Shown: positions 16,395 to 25,183, counted from the stretch's first letter. The stretch: 49,892 nucleotides of DNA from an uncultured Blautia sp. (GCF_934424005.1 NZ_CAKRXI010000023.1:1-49892); one strand, 5' to 3'. Notes: a model not told the origin generated them from the letters alone. Numbers and translations are program-made.

Positions 16395-18524
16395 TTACAT
16401 CATTGGATCCATTGCCAGAGCCGGATGTCCTTTTTCTGTAAGGTATTCAACCAGTGCTTCCGGATCTGTTGCTACTGTTTCATCACCGATCATATCAGTG
16501 AAGTTTTCAATTCCGTAGAGTTCCTGAGCTGTCTTGTTGAGACGTTCAGCAACGAACTCTTTCAGTTCTTTTGGCATCCATACGATACGTTCAATACCGC
16601 CTTCAGCCTTCATGAATTTCTTGGAGGAAATGAAATGTTTTCCATGTCCCATGAATCCAGGTGTCTGAACACCGCCGCCTGTCATGGATGCCATTTCCGG
16701 GAATGTCATTCCAAGAGGAGTCATGCCTGCATACTCACGGTTTGCAATAACAACACCGTTGGAGAATGGTTCGATACCACAGATACACTCGAAGCATCCG
16801 CAGGATGTCATAGGATCCTGCATGATGGAGTACAGTGTAACGTGCTCCAGAGCACCCTGTGAGAATTTCTGAACTGCTTCATCAACGTCTTCGTAAGAAC
16901 CAAGGTTCTCATCAATCGGACGTTCTTTTGTGATTACCTGGCAAGGTCCGTTCGGATCCAGCTGATGTGTAGCTTTTGCATCCAGCCATGAAACGGCACC
17001 GCAAAGACCAAGTCTCTCTGGTGTTACTACACATACGTGGCTTGGAGAGAATGCCTGGCAGAGGATACAGCTGTAATATACATCTACAGATTCGTCTGTC
17101 AGAGTGTCAAGACGCTCATCACGTTTGTCGAAGATCGGGATTGCAACTTCATGACGTACTCTTGTACATTCTGCAGGATCTGTATAAATAACAACTTCAC
17201 ATTTATCAACAACTGCGTCAAATTCATTTTTAACAGATGCGTAAAGAACTTCACCAATGTGTTTGATCTTGAATCCTGCATTGAATGCATCAATGCTGAT
17301 ACGGATACGCTGCATGTCACGCTGTCCTGTATGATATACACCTTCGATACAGTTGATGTAGTTGTGGAATTTACGCTCGATAACCGGTTCAAAGTCAGCC
17401 TGCATGTTCTTGCCTGCAACTTTAACAACATAAGCGATGCTGTTTTTGCTTCCAAGTTCCATGTCATCTACTTCTGGTCCAACTACAGTGATCTTGTGAT
17501 CTTCAACTTCAGAAGCGTCACATGTCTGAACGAGCTCAGCACAGTCTACACGGGAACCATCGAATTCAACCTGCATGTCTTTACGACGGATGATCTCACC
17601 TTCGAATGCGGATGCGAATGCAACCGGAATATCGATGTTTGTGATCTTAATCTTAATGTCACGTGCTTCAAGAGATGTAGCATTGAATTTGCTTACGTCT
17701 TCCTGAACGATCAGGCTCTTTGGTACACGGAAGATATTTTCTGTTTCGTTTGTAACAACCGGGAATCCAAGTGCGATAGCACCTGCACCGCAGGCTACGA
17801 TAACGTCATCCAGAGGTTTGAATGCGTTTACGAATGCCGGTACACGATCCATTGTGTATTTCATCAGTGTGCCTGCATCTCCAGGTGTTACGTTACCGAA
17901 GATCAGAGCTGCACGAAGAGCAACGGATACTACATGGATAACTGCTGTAACGTCTTTTCCAAGCGGGATAACACGTACGTTTGCACCTGTCTTCATTCCT
18001 GCTTCTGCAACCTGGTCGATGATTCCTCCAACCAGTGTTACCAGGATACCCTGTGCCTGATAGCTCTTAACAAGGGCAACGCCTTCTTCTACTGTAGGAG
18101 CAGATCCAAGGATTACTGCTACACCAGGGATATCGCCTGTTACAAGCGGTACACCAAGTTCACGGATAACTGCATCTGCAAGATGTCCGTAGCATGGTTC
18201 TTCGTATGGTGTTGCACCATCGATATATTTCAGAACTTCGATGAATTCTGCGCAGAGTGCTGTAGCAACACCTGACATAAATGCATCATTTAATCTTTTT
18301 TCTCTTGTCATAAGTGTTTTAACAACACCAAGAGCTTCTTTTAATTCTTTTAATGTTGTAACTTTTGTTCCTGTTACAGCGTAGTAACATGGAAGGCTGT
18401 ATGCAGTGTTCGGGAAGCTGACAGCTTTGTCTTCGCCATACTGTGCGATCGCACCATCAATAGCGCCCTCTGTTAAACCATATACAGCATCATTTCCGCC
18501 GAATACTCTATCAAATAAAGTCAC
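16395..18524 (-). CDS. acsB: Acetyl-CoA synthase (CO-methylating)
   Basis: A 709-residue enzyme that joins CO, the corrinoid-bound methyl group and CoA into acetyl-CoA at the Ni-Ni-[4Fe-4S] A-cluster. The A-cluster cysteines are at 486, 489, 498 and 508 (CILC, then HVC, then GLC) with the C-G-C pair at 575 and 577 in SCGCFEC. This spacing is identical to the Moorella enzyme numbering shifted by 20. The N-terminal domain that contacts CO dehydrogenase is present. The start is GTG at 18524, seven bases after AGGAGG. It follows cooC by 17 bases. CooS and AcsB are expected to form the tunnel-linked complex. Confidence 0.97.
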   Translation of the reverse strand: MTLFDRVFGGNDAVYGLTEGAIDGAIAQYGEDKAVSFPNTAYSLPCYYAVTGTKVTTLKELKEALGVVKTLMTREKRLNDAFMSGVATALCAEFIEVLKYIDGATPYEEPCYGHLADAVIRELGVPLVTGDIPGVAVILGSAPTVEEGVALVKSYQAQGILVTLVGGIIDQVAEAGMKTGANVRVIPLGKDVTAVIHVVSVALRAALIFGNVTPGDAGTLMKYTMDRVPAFVNAFKPLDDVIVACGAGAIALGFPVVTNETENIFRVPKSLIVQEDVSKFNATSLEARDIKIKITNIDIPVAFASAFEGEIIRRKDMQVEFDGSRVDCAELVQTCDASEVEDHKITVVGPEVDDMELGSKNSIAYVVKVAGKNMQADFEPVIERKFHNYINCIEGVYHTGQRDMQRIRISIDAFNAGFKIKHIGEVLYASVKNEFDAVVDKCEVVIYTDPAECTRVRHEVAIPIFDKRDERLDTLTDESVDVYYSCILCQAFSPSHVCVVTPERLGLCGAVSWLDAKATHQLDPNGPCQVITKERPIDENLGSYEDVDEAVQKFSQGALEHVTLYSIMQDPMTSCGCFECICGIEPFSNGVVIANREYAGMTPLGMTFPEMASMTGGGVQTPGFMGHGKHFISSKKFMKAEGGIERIVWMPKELKEFVAERLNKTAQELYGIENFTDMIGDETVATDPEALVEYLTEKGHPALAMDPMM

Positions 18525-18541
18525 TTTAATACCTCCTGTTT

Positions 18542-19315
18542 TTACAGATTTGAATTCTGATCAATCTTTTCTTTTATTTTTGTGATCTCAGCTGTTACAG
18601 TCTGACTGAAATCATAAGGGGATTTACCCTGACGGTCAGCGTCTATAACTTCTGTGTTGTAGTGGATCATGCCAAGAAGATCTTCTGCCGGAATCTTGGA
18701 GCGGATGAATTCTTCATCCTCCTCATTCCTTACTTTGTTTGCAACTACTTTTACCTGCGCAACACCAAGATCTTTGGCAAGTCGTTTTACATTTTTGTAA
18801 GTCTGAACACTTCTTGCCCCTGGTTCAATCACTACAATGAATTCATCCATGCTTTCCGTGGTGCCACGGCCAAGATGTTCCAGGCCGGCTTCCATATCCA
18901 GGATCACCACATCGTCTCTGTGAATCACAAGATTATTAATGATCCGTTTCAACATGACATGTTCTGGGCAGACACATCCACCGCCACCTGTCTCCACGGT
19001 ACCAAGGACAAGCAGTTTTACACCGTTGCAGGTCTTTCCGTAGGTGTCCGGAATATCGTCCACCTTCGGATTCAGTTTATAAAACTGGTTCTGACTGTTG
19101 GCTCCGGTACGCTCCTCCACCAGTTTTCGCATCCGGGAAATTGGAACAATAGAATCCAGTGTTTCTTCATCAAATCCAAGTGCCAGGCCCAGGTTTGCAT
19201 CTGGGTCCACATCTGCCGCAAGGACCTTTTTCCCTTCATCCGCGTATAATCTGGCAAGTGTTGCCGCAAAAGTTGTCTTTCCTACTCCGCCTTTACCGGT
19301 TACTGCTATTTTCAT
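18542..19315 (-). CDS. cooC: CO dehydrogenase nickel-insertion ATPase CooC
   Basis: A 257-residue MinD/ParA-type ATPase. The deviant Walker A motif is TGKGGVGKTTFAATL at residues 6-20, followed by ADVDPDANLGLALGF. The CxC motif GGGGCVCPE near 113-121 binds metal at the dimer interface, and LDMEAGLEHLGRG is the switch region. CooC proteins use ATP to insert nickel into the CO dehydrogenase C-cluster (or, as AcsF, into acetyl-CoA synthase). It sits between cooS and acsB, 24 and 17 bases away, so it could serve either enzyme. A second CooC-like gene lies upstream of cooS. Confidence 0.92.
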   Translation of the reverse strand: MKIAVTGKGGVGKTTFAATLARLYADEGKKVLAADVDPDANLGLALGFDEETLDSIVPISRMRKLVEERTGANSQNQFYKLNPKVDDIPDTYGKTCNGVKLLVLGTVETGGGGCVCPEHVMLKRIINNLVIHRDDVVILDMEAGLEHLGRGTTESMDEFIVVIEPGARSVQTYKNVKRLAKDLGVAQVKVVANKVRNEEDEEFIRSKIPAEDLLGMIHYNTEVIDADRQGKSPYDFSQTVTAEITKIKEKIDQNSNL

Positions 19316-19339
19316 AAGTTAATCGCGCCTTTCCTGCTA

Positions 19340-21232
19340 TCAGATTCCGAGAGCAGATCTCTTTTCTTCAATTCTCTCGATCATCAGATCGCCTAATTTA
19401 TCAATATCTTTTTCAACTGTATAAGCAGCTTCTACCCAGTCACGAACACCCTCGGTAAGAAGTCCTGCCACCTGGTCAGATCCGGATACATATGGATCTA
19501 CGCCAAGGAAGGTATCAATACCTGTTGCTACTACATAGTTTCCGATGGAAACAGCTTTTTCTGACATCCATTCAGGAGCACATCCAACTACTGGAAGCTG
19601 AGAGATGTTCAGTCCGGAATCTTTTGCAAGTTCAGCTGCAAGGATCATCATACGGCTGATGTCTACACAGGATCCCATATGTAATACCGGCGGGATGTCT
19701 GCAAGTTCGCAAACACGTTTCAGACCAGCGCCGCAGAGATCTTTGGCAGCTTTGTCCATAAGGCCTGCTTTTGCAGCTGCCTGTGCGGAACATCCGGAAG
19801 CAATGATCACGATATCGTTTGCGATCAGTTTCTTCATCAGTTCGATATGAGCGGAGTCAGGTCTGATCTTCGGATTGTTACATCCAACCATTGCAACAGC
19901 TCCACGGATAACACCGGATGTGATGCACTCAAGGAGTGGTTTGGTTGTTCCTGTTTCGTCTACCTGAGAGTTTGTAACACCGTCAAGAGTCTTAACGATT
20001 GCTTCAACAGAATATCCAACAGTTGCTTTCTGTTTCATTTCCGGAATGTAAACAAGTTCCGGTTTTCTGTTCTTAAAGTTCTCGCATGCGAGTTTAACGA
20101 TCTGTTTTGCTTTTTCTCCAGCTGTGCCTGAATCAAATTCAATGAAATCAGAATCTGGCATCTGGCAGATTGGAGAAGTTGTGATGAATTTAGTATGGAA
20201 GCATTTGCTCAGAGGTCCTAATGCAGGGAAGATACACTGAACATCAACAACGATTGCTTCGCAGGCGCCTGTCAGGACAACGTTTTCCTGCTGCAGGAAG
20301 TTACCTGCCATCGGAATACCACGACGCATTGCTACTTCGTTTGAAGTACAGCATACACCGGAGATAGTGATTCCTTTTGCTCCCATGGATTTTGCGTAGT
20401 CGATCATTTCTTTGCTGTCTGCGACTTCACAGATCATCTCAGAAAGACTCGGATCATGTCCGTGAACTACGATGTTTACATTCTCAGCGTTCATAACACC
20501 AAGGTTTGCTTCTGTTTCGATCGGCTTCGGTGTTCCGAACAGTACGTCAGAGAACTCTGTACCACACATGGAACCGCCCCATCCATCGGAAAGTCCGTTG
20601 CGAAGTGCCTGACGGATCAGAGCTTCCGGTTTGGATGTGTTACCCATATGAGTCATATGTAATGCACAGGAAACCTCACGGTCAATTGCTCTTGGTTCGA
20701 TTCCGGCTGCATGCCACAGATCCTGTGTATGCTGCGGTGCTCTCTTCAGCCATCTGGATACGCCTCTGATCTTTCCGTATTCTTCCTGAGCAAGGTCAGA
20801 CATTTCATGAGCAAGATCATAGATATCTTTACCTTCGGTCTCAACGCCCCATTCTTTTGCGATACGGATCAGTTTTTCAGGATCTTTTACCTGATAGTCG
20901 CCTCCCTCTTTTGCATGTCCGAGGGTGATACAAATTTCACGTCCGTGATCAGAGTGTGTAGCTGCTCCACCTGCTGTAAAACGAAGGAAGTTTCTTCCTA
21001 CGATACCATGTGCATCGCATCCGCAGATACCTCTCGGTGCCTTTGGTGTGATACGGCATGGTCCCATGGAACAGATACGGCAACAGACACCCATCTCACC
21101 GAACTTACAGTGTGGAGTCTGATTCTTTACTCGAAACTGCCATGCATCCGCGCCTACCTTTGCGCCTGTCTCTAACAGTCTTTCGGTAGCAGCTTCAAAT
21201 TCTTCCACTGTAGTTAATTTGAATTCACTCAT
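19340..21232 (-). CDS. cooS: Ni-dependent CO dehydrogenase catalytic subunit
   Basis: A 630-residue enzyme that reduces CO2 to CO for acetyl-CoA synthesis (also called AcsA). The N-terminal cluster motif has Cys 42 and then GVCCRICSMGPCR (50-60) with GICGC at 68-72, giving the B- and D-clusters. The conserved His segment THSDHGRE is at 92-99. C-cluster ligands lie in GVCCTSNE, VDVQCIFPAL, ASGCSAQAAA and LHMGSCVDISRM. The length fits the family. The 169-base gap upstream contains three hairpins that may regulate it. AGGAGG lies five bases before the ATG. Confidence 0.97.
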   Translation of the reverse strand: MSEFKLTTVEEFEAATERLLETGAKVGADAWQFRVKNQTPHCKFGEMGVCCRICSMGPCRITPKAPRGICGCDAHGIVGRNFLRFTAGGAATHSDHGREICITLGHAKEGGDYQVKDPEKLIRIAKEWGVETEGKDIYDLAHEMSDLAQEEYGKIRGVSRWLKRAPQHTQDLWHAAGIEPRAIDREVSCALHMTHMGNTSKPEALIRQALRNGLSDGWGGSMCGTEFSDVLFGTPKPIETEANLGVMNAENVNIVVHGHDPSLSEMICEVADSKEMIDYAKSMGAKGITISGVCCTSNEVAMRRGIPMAGNFLQQENVVLTGACEAIVVDVQCIFPALGPLSKCFHTKFITTSPICQMPDSDFIEFDSGTAGEKAKQIVKLACENFKNRKPELVYIPEMKQKATVGYSVEAIVKTLDGVTNSQVDETGTTKPLLECITSGVIRGAVAMVGCNNPKIRPDSAHIELMKKLIANDIVIIASGCSAQAAAKAGLMDKAAKDLCGAGLKRVCELADIPPVLHMGSCVDISRMMILAAELAKDSGLNISQLPVVGCAPEWMSEKAVSIGNYVVATGIDTFLGVDPYVSGSDQVAGLLTEGVRDWVEAAYTVEKDIDKLGDLMIERIEEKRSALGI

Positions 21233-21252
21233 TATAGACCTCCTTTTAATTG

Positions 21253-21367
21253 TGCACTTTCAAGTGCATTTTGTTTTCCTATAAATTTTTTATATAATAA
21301 CCACACAGCAGAACCCATCCCCGCCCATGGGTTATTTTTAAGTTGAAAAATATGCTGTTATTCAGCA
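21253..21367 (-). promoter_or_regulatory. Hairpin-rich leader upstream of cooS
   Basis: In transcription order: TGCTG/CAGCA (21353-21367) followed by TATTTTT, like a weak terminator; AACCCAT/ATGGGTT (21312-21333); and the palindrome TGCACTT-GA-AAGTGCA (21253-21268) just before the cooS ribosome binding site. Together they could attenuate or control cooS. No known riboswitch was recognised. Confidence 0.5.
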
Positions 21368-21401
21368 CAAATACCCTGTCGTTTATAGACAGCAGGATCT
21401 T

Positions 21402-22172
21402 TTACAGATTAAGTTTATCAACAATTTCTCTAAGCGCGATCTTAACCGGATTATCTTCCGGCAAAGAAGCTGTCGGACGACCTTCACAGTCATATTCGTA
21501 AACAGTGTCATCCTGCGGTACTACGCCAAGAAGGTGAAGTCCCTGTTTTTCGATTTCTTCTTTGATTCCATCGTTCAGCTCACCCTTAGGTGCACGGTTG
21601 ATGATCAGTCCTACCCTTTCCGGATGCATATTGCATTCGTCGATCAGCTTTGCGATTCTTCCAACTGCCTGAACACCTCTTCGGGAACAGTCACTTACAA
21701 GGATAGCTGTCTGCATTGATGGAAGAACACCACGGCTGATGTGTTCCATTCCTGCTTCATTATCTACAACAATATAAGGATAATTATTCTGATATTTTGC
21801 AAGCTGTGACTGAAGAAGTCCGTTAACGAAACAATAACAACCCTTGCCCTGGGTTCTGCCCATAACGAGCAGATCAAAATCGTCTTCCTCGGTCAGTGCA
21901 TCTTCAAAACGCGTCTCTGCATAATCGGCCTTGGACATTCCTTTTGGAATTGGGCTTTCTTTAGCAAGTTCTGCCTGTGCGATCTCTTCTCTTACGTCGC
22001 CGAGAGTGGTCTCAACCTCAACTCCGAGGACTTCATTAAGATTAGAGTTGGCATCTGCATCCACTGCAAGGATCGGTCCTTTGCCCTGTTCGCAGAGATA
22101 CTGGATCAGCATTCCGCATAAAGTAGTTTTACCAACGCCGCCTTTTCCGGCGACGGCAATTACGTGTGCCAT
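21402..22172 (-). CDS. Second CooC/AcsF-type nickel maturation ATPase
   Basis: A 256-residue MinD-like ATPase. Walker A is AGKGGVGKTTLCGML at residues 8-22, then VDADANSNLNEVLG. A CxC motif occurs in GKGCYCFVNGLL, followed by VDNEAGMEHISRGVLPS and SDCSRRGVQAVGRI. It is clearly diverged from the other CooC, which has GGGGCVCPE in the same region. Two paralogues may divide labour between CO dehydrogenase and acetyl-CoA synthase, as discussed for CooC and AcsF; which is which cannot be told from sequence alone. It lies between cooT and cooS in a metal-handling group. Confidence 0.88.
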   Translation of the reverse strand: MAHVIAVAGKGGVGKTTLCGMLIQYLCEQGKGPILAVDADANSNLNEVLGVEVETTLGDVREEIAQAELAKESPIPKGMSKADYAETRFEDALTEEDDFDLLVMGRTQGKGCYCFVNGLLQSQLAKYQNNYPYIVVDNEAGMEHISRGVLPSMQTAILVSDCSRRGVQAVGRIAKLIDECNMHPERVGLIINRAPKGELNDGIKEEIEKQGLHLLGVVPQDDTVYEYDCEGRPTASLPEDNPVKIALREIVDKLNL

Positions 22173-22253
22173 AATATTCGAGTGCCTCCTACTCTAATTC
22201 CGCATTTATGATTTTTATAAATCCGCAATTTAGTAATACTTGTTTGTCAAAAA

Positions 22254-22436
22254 TTATTCACAGCTGAGTTTTACAATGCTGTTTGCCAGGTCAACCATAA
22301 GAATGTGGCCTTCAACCACTCTTTCATCTCCCATGATGTCTCTGAGCACGATTTTATCTCCGTCTACATCGATTCTGGATACATTTTTAAAGATCACAGA
22401 ATCGTCACTTTCTTTATAAACTGTTGCAAGACACAT
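22254..22436 (-). CDS. cooT: CooT-type nickel-binding small protein
   Basis: A 60-residue protein that begins MCLATVYK and continues with IVLRDIMGDERVVEGHILMV. The N-terminal Met-Cys, the short beta-rich fold and the position beside CO dehydrogenase genes match the CooT family, which in Rhodospirillum rubrum binds nickel through Cys2. It is likely an accessory nickel-binding or delivery protein for CooS. AGGAGG lies eight bases before the ATG. The stop is 81 bases before the next gene. Confidence 0.85.
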   Translation of the reverse strand: MCLATVYKESDDSVIFKNVSRIDVDGDKIVLRDIMGDERVVEGHILMVDLANSIVKLSCE

Positions 22437-22465
22437 ATTATCCGCCTCCTAAATTATGTCCGGTA

Positions 22466-22867
22466 TCATTGCATTTCTTCTTTTACTAATGTAAGCGCAA
22501 GGCCAAGTCTCATGTTGCCTTTCTGGAAATCAGCAACGGCTTCTTTGATCGTCTTTGCTGAACTGTCAAGACCCATCTTCTGGAGATTGTCTGCCATCTG
22601 GTCAAGCTCCGCAGCATGATGTTCATTGTGCTGAAGCATATAGGTCAGCAGGGCAACTGTTTCTTTTTTGCAGTCACCGCCCTCACAGGATCCGCAGTGA
22701 TCACCTGTTCCGCAATCGCCATGAGAATGTGCATGTTCTCCGTCTCCATGAGTATGAGCATGTGTGTGAGTCACACCGTCTGTATGAGTGTGTTCATGTG
22801 TATGCTCTGGTGTATGTTCATGTCCATGATGGACAAGATTTCCGTTTTCATCTTTAATAAGATGCAT
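22466..22867 (-). CDS. His-rich metal-binding protein of the CODH cluster
   Basis: A 133-residue soluble protein. Residues 13-60 are packed with His in HxHxH patterns (HEHTPEHTHEHTHTDG, THTHAHTHG), followed by Cys-rich CGTGDHCGSCEGGDC. The C-terminal half is helical, with LLTYMLQHNEHHAAELDQMA and ADFQKGNMRLGLALTLVKEE. The His/Cys content points to nickel (or cobalt) storage or buffering, recalling the unrelated CooJ. The start is ATG at 22867, because AAAGGAG lies six bases upstream; the longer reading from 22918 begins near the predicted transcript start and has no such site. It is the first gene of the train, directly behind the main promoter. Confidence 0.82.
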   Translation of the reverse strand: MHLIKDENGNLVHHGHEHTPEHTHEHTHTDGVTHTHAHTHGDGEHAHSHGDCGTGDHCGSCEGGDCKKETVALLTYMLQHNEHHAAELDQMADNLQKMGLDSSAKTIKEAVADFQKGNMRLGLALTLVKEEMQ

Positions 22868-22946
22868 ATCAAGCTCCTTTCTCCGGTTCCGCGACCGGAT
22901 GCCCGCGTACAGGCGCACTTATGACAAGAATTTATCAATTAAATCC

Positions 22947-22975
22947 ATTATACATCTTTTATTTCGGTTTATCAA
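22947..22975 (-). promoter_or_regulatory. Main promoter of the Wood-Ljungdahl train
   Basis: TTGATA (22970-22975) and a perfect TATAAT (22947-22952) are 17 bases apart on the minus strand. The transcript would start near 22940, giving a leader of about 73 bases to the His-rich gene. This is the only strong promoter seen upstream of cooT and cooS. Confidence 0.8.
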
Positions 22976-23090
22976 GGATAACATATGAAAAAATATACAA
23001 ATCTAACCAACGTTCGTTACGTTTTTTTAATACTTTTTCCCGTTAAAGTGTTCATAAAACCGTACATTTAATGTTACGAAAATAACACTT

Positions 23091-23108
23091 TTGTTTTATA
23101 ATTAACAA
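23091..23108. promoter_or_regulatory. Rex-like operator candidate
   Basis: TTGTTTTATAATTAACAA matches 12 of 14 defined positions of the clostridial Rex pattern TTGTTAA-N4-TTAACAA. Rex senses NADH/NAD. The site lies between two divergent redox-related promoters, but far (over 75 bases) from either core promoter. Confidence 0.35.
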
Positions 23109-23162
23109 TCGTTGTTTTTGAGCACTTTACCGCTCTTGTATTACTTTTTTAACAAATTTGAT

Positions 23163-23191
23163 TTTCTTCTTTCACAATTATATGGTATAAT
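23163..23191 (+). promoter_or_regulatory. Extended -10 promoter of the aldo/keto reductase gene
   Basis: A perfect TATAAT (23186-23191) is preceded by TGG, forming an extended -10 element. The -35 match (TTTCTT at 23163-23168) is weak. The gene starts 40 bases downstream. Confidence 0.7.
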
Positions 23192-23230
23192 AAACAAAAA
23201 TTGTGAGTTTACAGGCAAGGAGGATTCATT

Positions 23231-24058
23231 TTGACAACTTCCGTATTTTTAAACAACGACAGAACCATGCCTCTTCTGGGCCTTGGCCTTTATAAAACAA
23301 CCGACGCAGTCGAAGCCGAAGATGCGATTGCCGCCGCTGTACAGAACGGATATCGCCTTTTGGATACCGCTTCTGCATATAAGAACGAAGAATTCGTAGG
23401 ACGTGGAATTGCCAAATGTGGTGTTCCAAGAAAAGATCTTTTTATCACGACCAAGATCTGGAACAATGCGCAGCGTCTTGGTGATGTAGAAGGTGCTTTT
23501 CAGCGCAGTCTGGATCGTCTCGGTCTTGATTATATCGATCTGTATCTGATTCACTGGCCGGTACCTGGCTGCTTTCTGAATACCTGGAAAGATATGGAAA
23601 AGATTCTTGAATCAGGACGGGCTTTATCCATTGGTGTCAGCAATTTTGAAATTCGCCATCTGGAAGAGCTCCGGAGAGTTTCCGGCATCGTGCCCGCTGT
23701 CAATCAGATAGAATGTCATCCGCTCTGTTATCCAAAAGAGCTTATCGAATACTGTCAGGCAAATGACATTCAGGTGCAGGCATATGCTCCATTGGCCAGA
23801 GGCGCTTATCTGGACAATGATGTTTTATGTGTACTTGGCACCAAATATGCACACACGCCGGCACAGGTAGGTCTTCGCTGGGCTGTACAGAAGGGAATCT
23901 CTGTCATTCCCAAATCCGTCCATCCGGAGCGTATTGCTTCTAATGCAAGGATTTTTGATTTTACGATTGATCAGGAAGATATGGATCTTCTGGATACTCT
24001 GAATCAGAATTACCACAGTGCATCTATTCCTGAAGATCTGAGAGATATTGTTTTTTAG
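23231..24058 (+). CDS. Aldo/keto reductase
   Basis: A 275-residue NAD(P)H-dependent oxidoreductase with the (beta/alpha)8 fold. Catalytic tetrad: Asp in LLDTASAY, Tyr in YKNEEFVG, Lys in TTKIW and His in LIHWP. SIGVSNF and the C-terminal cofactor segment SVIPKSVHPERI are also present. The length is typical of 2,5-diketogluconate reductase-type enzymes. The substrate cannot be told. The start is TTG at 23231 with AAGGAGG seven bases upstream; no better ATG lies nearby. It is a single-gene unit divergent from the Wood-Ljungdahl train, ending at a bidirectional terminator. Confidence 0.92.
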   Translation: MTTSVFLNNDRTMPLLGLGLYKTTDAVEAEDAIAAAVQNGYRLLDTASAYKNEEFVGRGIAKCGVPRKDLFITTKIWNNAQRLGDVEGAFQRSLDRLGLDYIDLYLIHWPVPGCFLNTWKDMEKILESGRALSIGVSNFEIRHLEELRRVSGIVPAVNQIECHPLCYPKELIEYCQANDIQVQAYAPLARGAYLDNDVLCVLGTKYAHTPAQVGLRWAVQKGISVIPKSVHPERIASNARIFDFTIDQEDMDLLDTLNQNYHSASIPEDLRDIVF

Positions 24059-24077
24059 GTTTTCCTTTTATCCAGCC

Positions 24078-24119
24078 AAAAACCGGCCGGTCCGTACGCA
24101 GACGGATCAGCCGGTTTTA
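24078..24119. terminator. Bidirectional terminator between the reductase gene and gpsA
   Basis: AAAACCGGC pairs with GCCGGTTTT, with an inner GTCCGT/ACGGAT stem. It separates two convergent genes. Confidence 0.85.
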
Positions 24120-24163
24120 TATTTGCCTGATATTCTTTTTTCGATTTTTTAGTCTGTGCCCTT

Positions 24164-25171
24164 CTACCATGGAAGCATCGGAGTCTCTACTTTTTTGTCA
24201 CGGATCATCAGGTCACGCACCGCATCCGCTGCTGACTTATCTTCAAAAAGGACCTTGTTTACTTCCATAATAATCGGCATTTCCACATCGTATTTTTCCG
24301 CCAGGCTCTTGGCCGCTTTCGCAGAGTAAACACCCTCTACTACCATTTTGACTTCATCCATCGCCTGCTGCATGGTATACCCCTTGCCCATCAGGTAACC
24401 AGCCTTGCGGTTACGGCTGTGAACACTTGCACAGGTAACGATCAGATCCCCCATTCCGGACAATCCATAGAACGTCTCCATATGTGCGCCCATTTTGGTT
24501 CCAAGACGCGCAATTTCTGCAATTCCTCTGGTAATAAGAGCTGCTTTTGTATTATCACCATAGCCAAGTCCATCTGCTGTACCGGCAGCAAGAGCAATGA
24601 CATTTTTCAGAGAACCGCCAAGTTCTACGCCAAGCGTATCCGGTGTCGTATACACACGAAATACAGGGCTCATAAAAATTCCCTGAAGGTATTCTGCCGC
24701 CTCTCTCTTCGGTCCGCTGATCACACAGGTCGTCGGAATCCCTCTTCCCACTTCCTCCGCATGGCTTGGTCCCGAAAGCACATAAACACTCGCTGCCGGA
24801 ATCTCTTCGCTGATGATATCTGTCATGGTCATCAGAGTTTTTTCTTCAATTCCTTTTGCAACATTGACAATAATCTGGTCTTCTTTTACATAAGGCGCCA
24901 TTAATTCAGCCGTACCTCTGACATAAGGGGACGGCACAGCCAGAACAATCACCTCGGCTGTCTCTACGCAGCTCTTCACATCTGCAGTAAGATCAATGTT
25001 TTCCGGAATATGGACCCCCGGAAGTTTGGAAGTAAGCTCCCTTGTTTGTTTCAGAGCATCTACTTCTTCCTGAAATCTGGACCAGAGACGCACTTCATGC
25101 CCATTATTATTCAAAAGCACTGAAAGTGCGGTTCCCCAGCTTCCGGCTCCCAATACACTGATTTTTGCCAT
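24164..25171 (-). CDS. gpsA: Glycerol-3-phosphate dehydrogenase [NAD(P)+]
   Basis: A 335-residue cytosolic enzyme that reduces dihydroxyacetone phosphate to sn-glycerol 3-phosphate for phospholipids. The N-terminal Rossmann motif is VLGAGSWGTALSVLL, followed by LWSRFQEEVD, VAKGIEEKTL, the catalytic region VELGGSLKNVIALAAGTADG and YGLSGMGDLIVTCASVHSRN. The length is normal. It lies 12 bases after plsY, which uses the product, and is the last gene of the der-plsY-gpsA group. Confidence 0.96.
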   Translation of the reverse strand: MAKISVLGAGSWGTALSVLLNNNGHEVRLWSRFQEEVDALKQTRELTSKLPGVHIPENIDLTADVKSCVETAEVIVLAVPSPYVRGTAELMAPYVKEDQIIVNVAKGIEEKTLMTMTDIISEEIPAASVYVLSGPSHAEEVGRGIPTTCVISGPKREAAEYLQGIFMSPVFRVYTTPDTLGVELGGSLKNVIALAAGTADGLGYGDNTKAALITRGIAEIARLGTKMGAHMETFYGLSGMGDLIVTCASVHSRNRKAGYLMGKGYTMQQAMDEVKMVVEGVYSAKAAKSLAEKYDVEMPIIMEVNKVLFEDKSAADAVRDLMIRDKKVETPMLPW

Positions 25172-25183
25172 ATTACGCTACCT

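Larger units (their letters stand above)
22919..23230. other. Divergent intergenic region
   Basis: This holds the divergent promoters of the Wood-Ljungdahl train and the aldo/keto reductase, an AAAGTGTT/AACACTTT inverted repeat at about 23045-23090, and a Rex-like palindrome at 23091-23108. No gene was seen. Confidence 0.6.

Noticed and set aside
17037..18275. Plus-strand reading frame of 412 codons opposite acsB
   Set aside because: Composition is typical of antisense translation; the minus-strand gene has all A-cluster cysteines.
22747..22830. Repeat array in the His-rich gene, possibly CRISPR-like
   Set aside because: The repeated CATGTG/GTGTATG pattern is simply His and Thr codons of the HxHxH region; there are no spacers.
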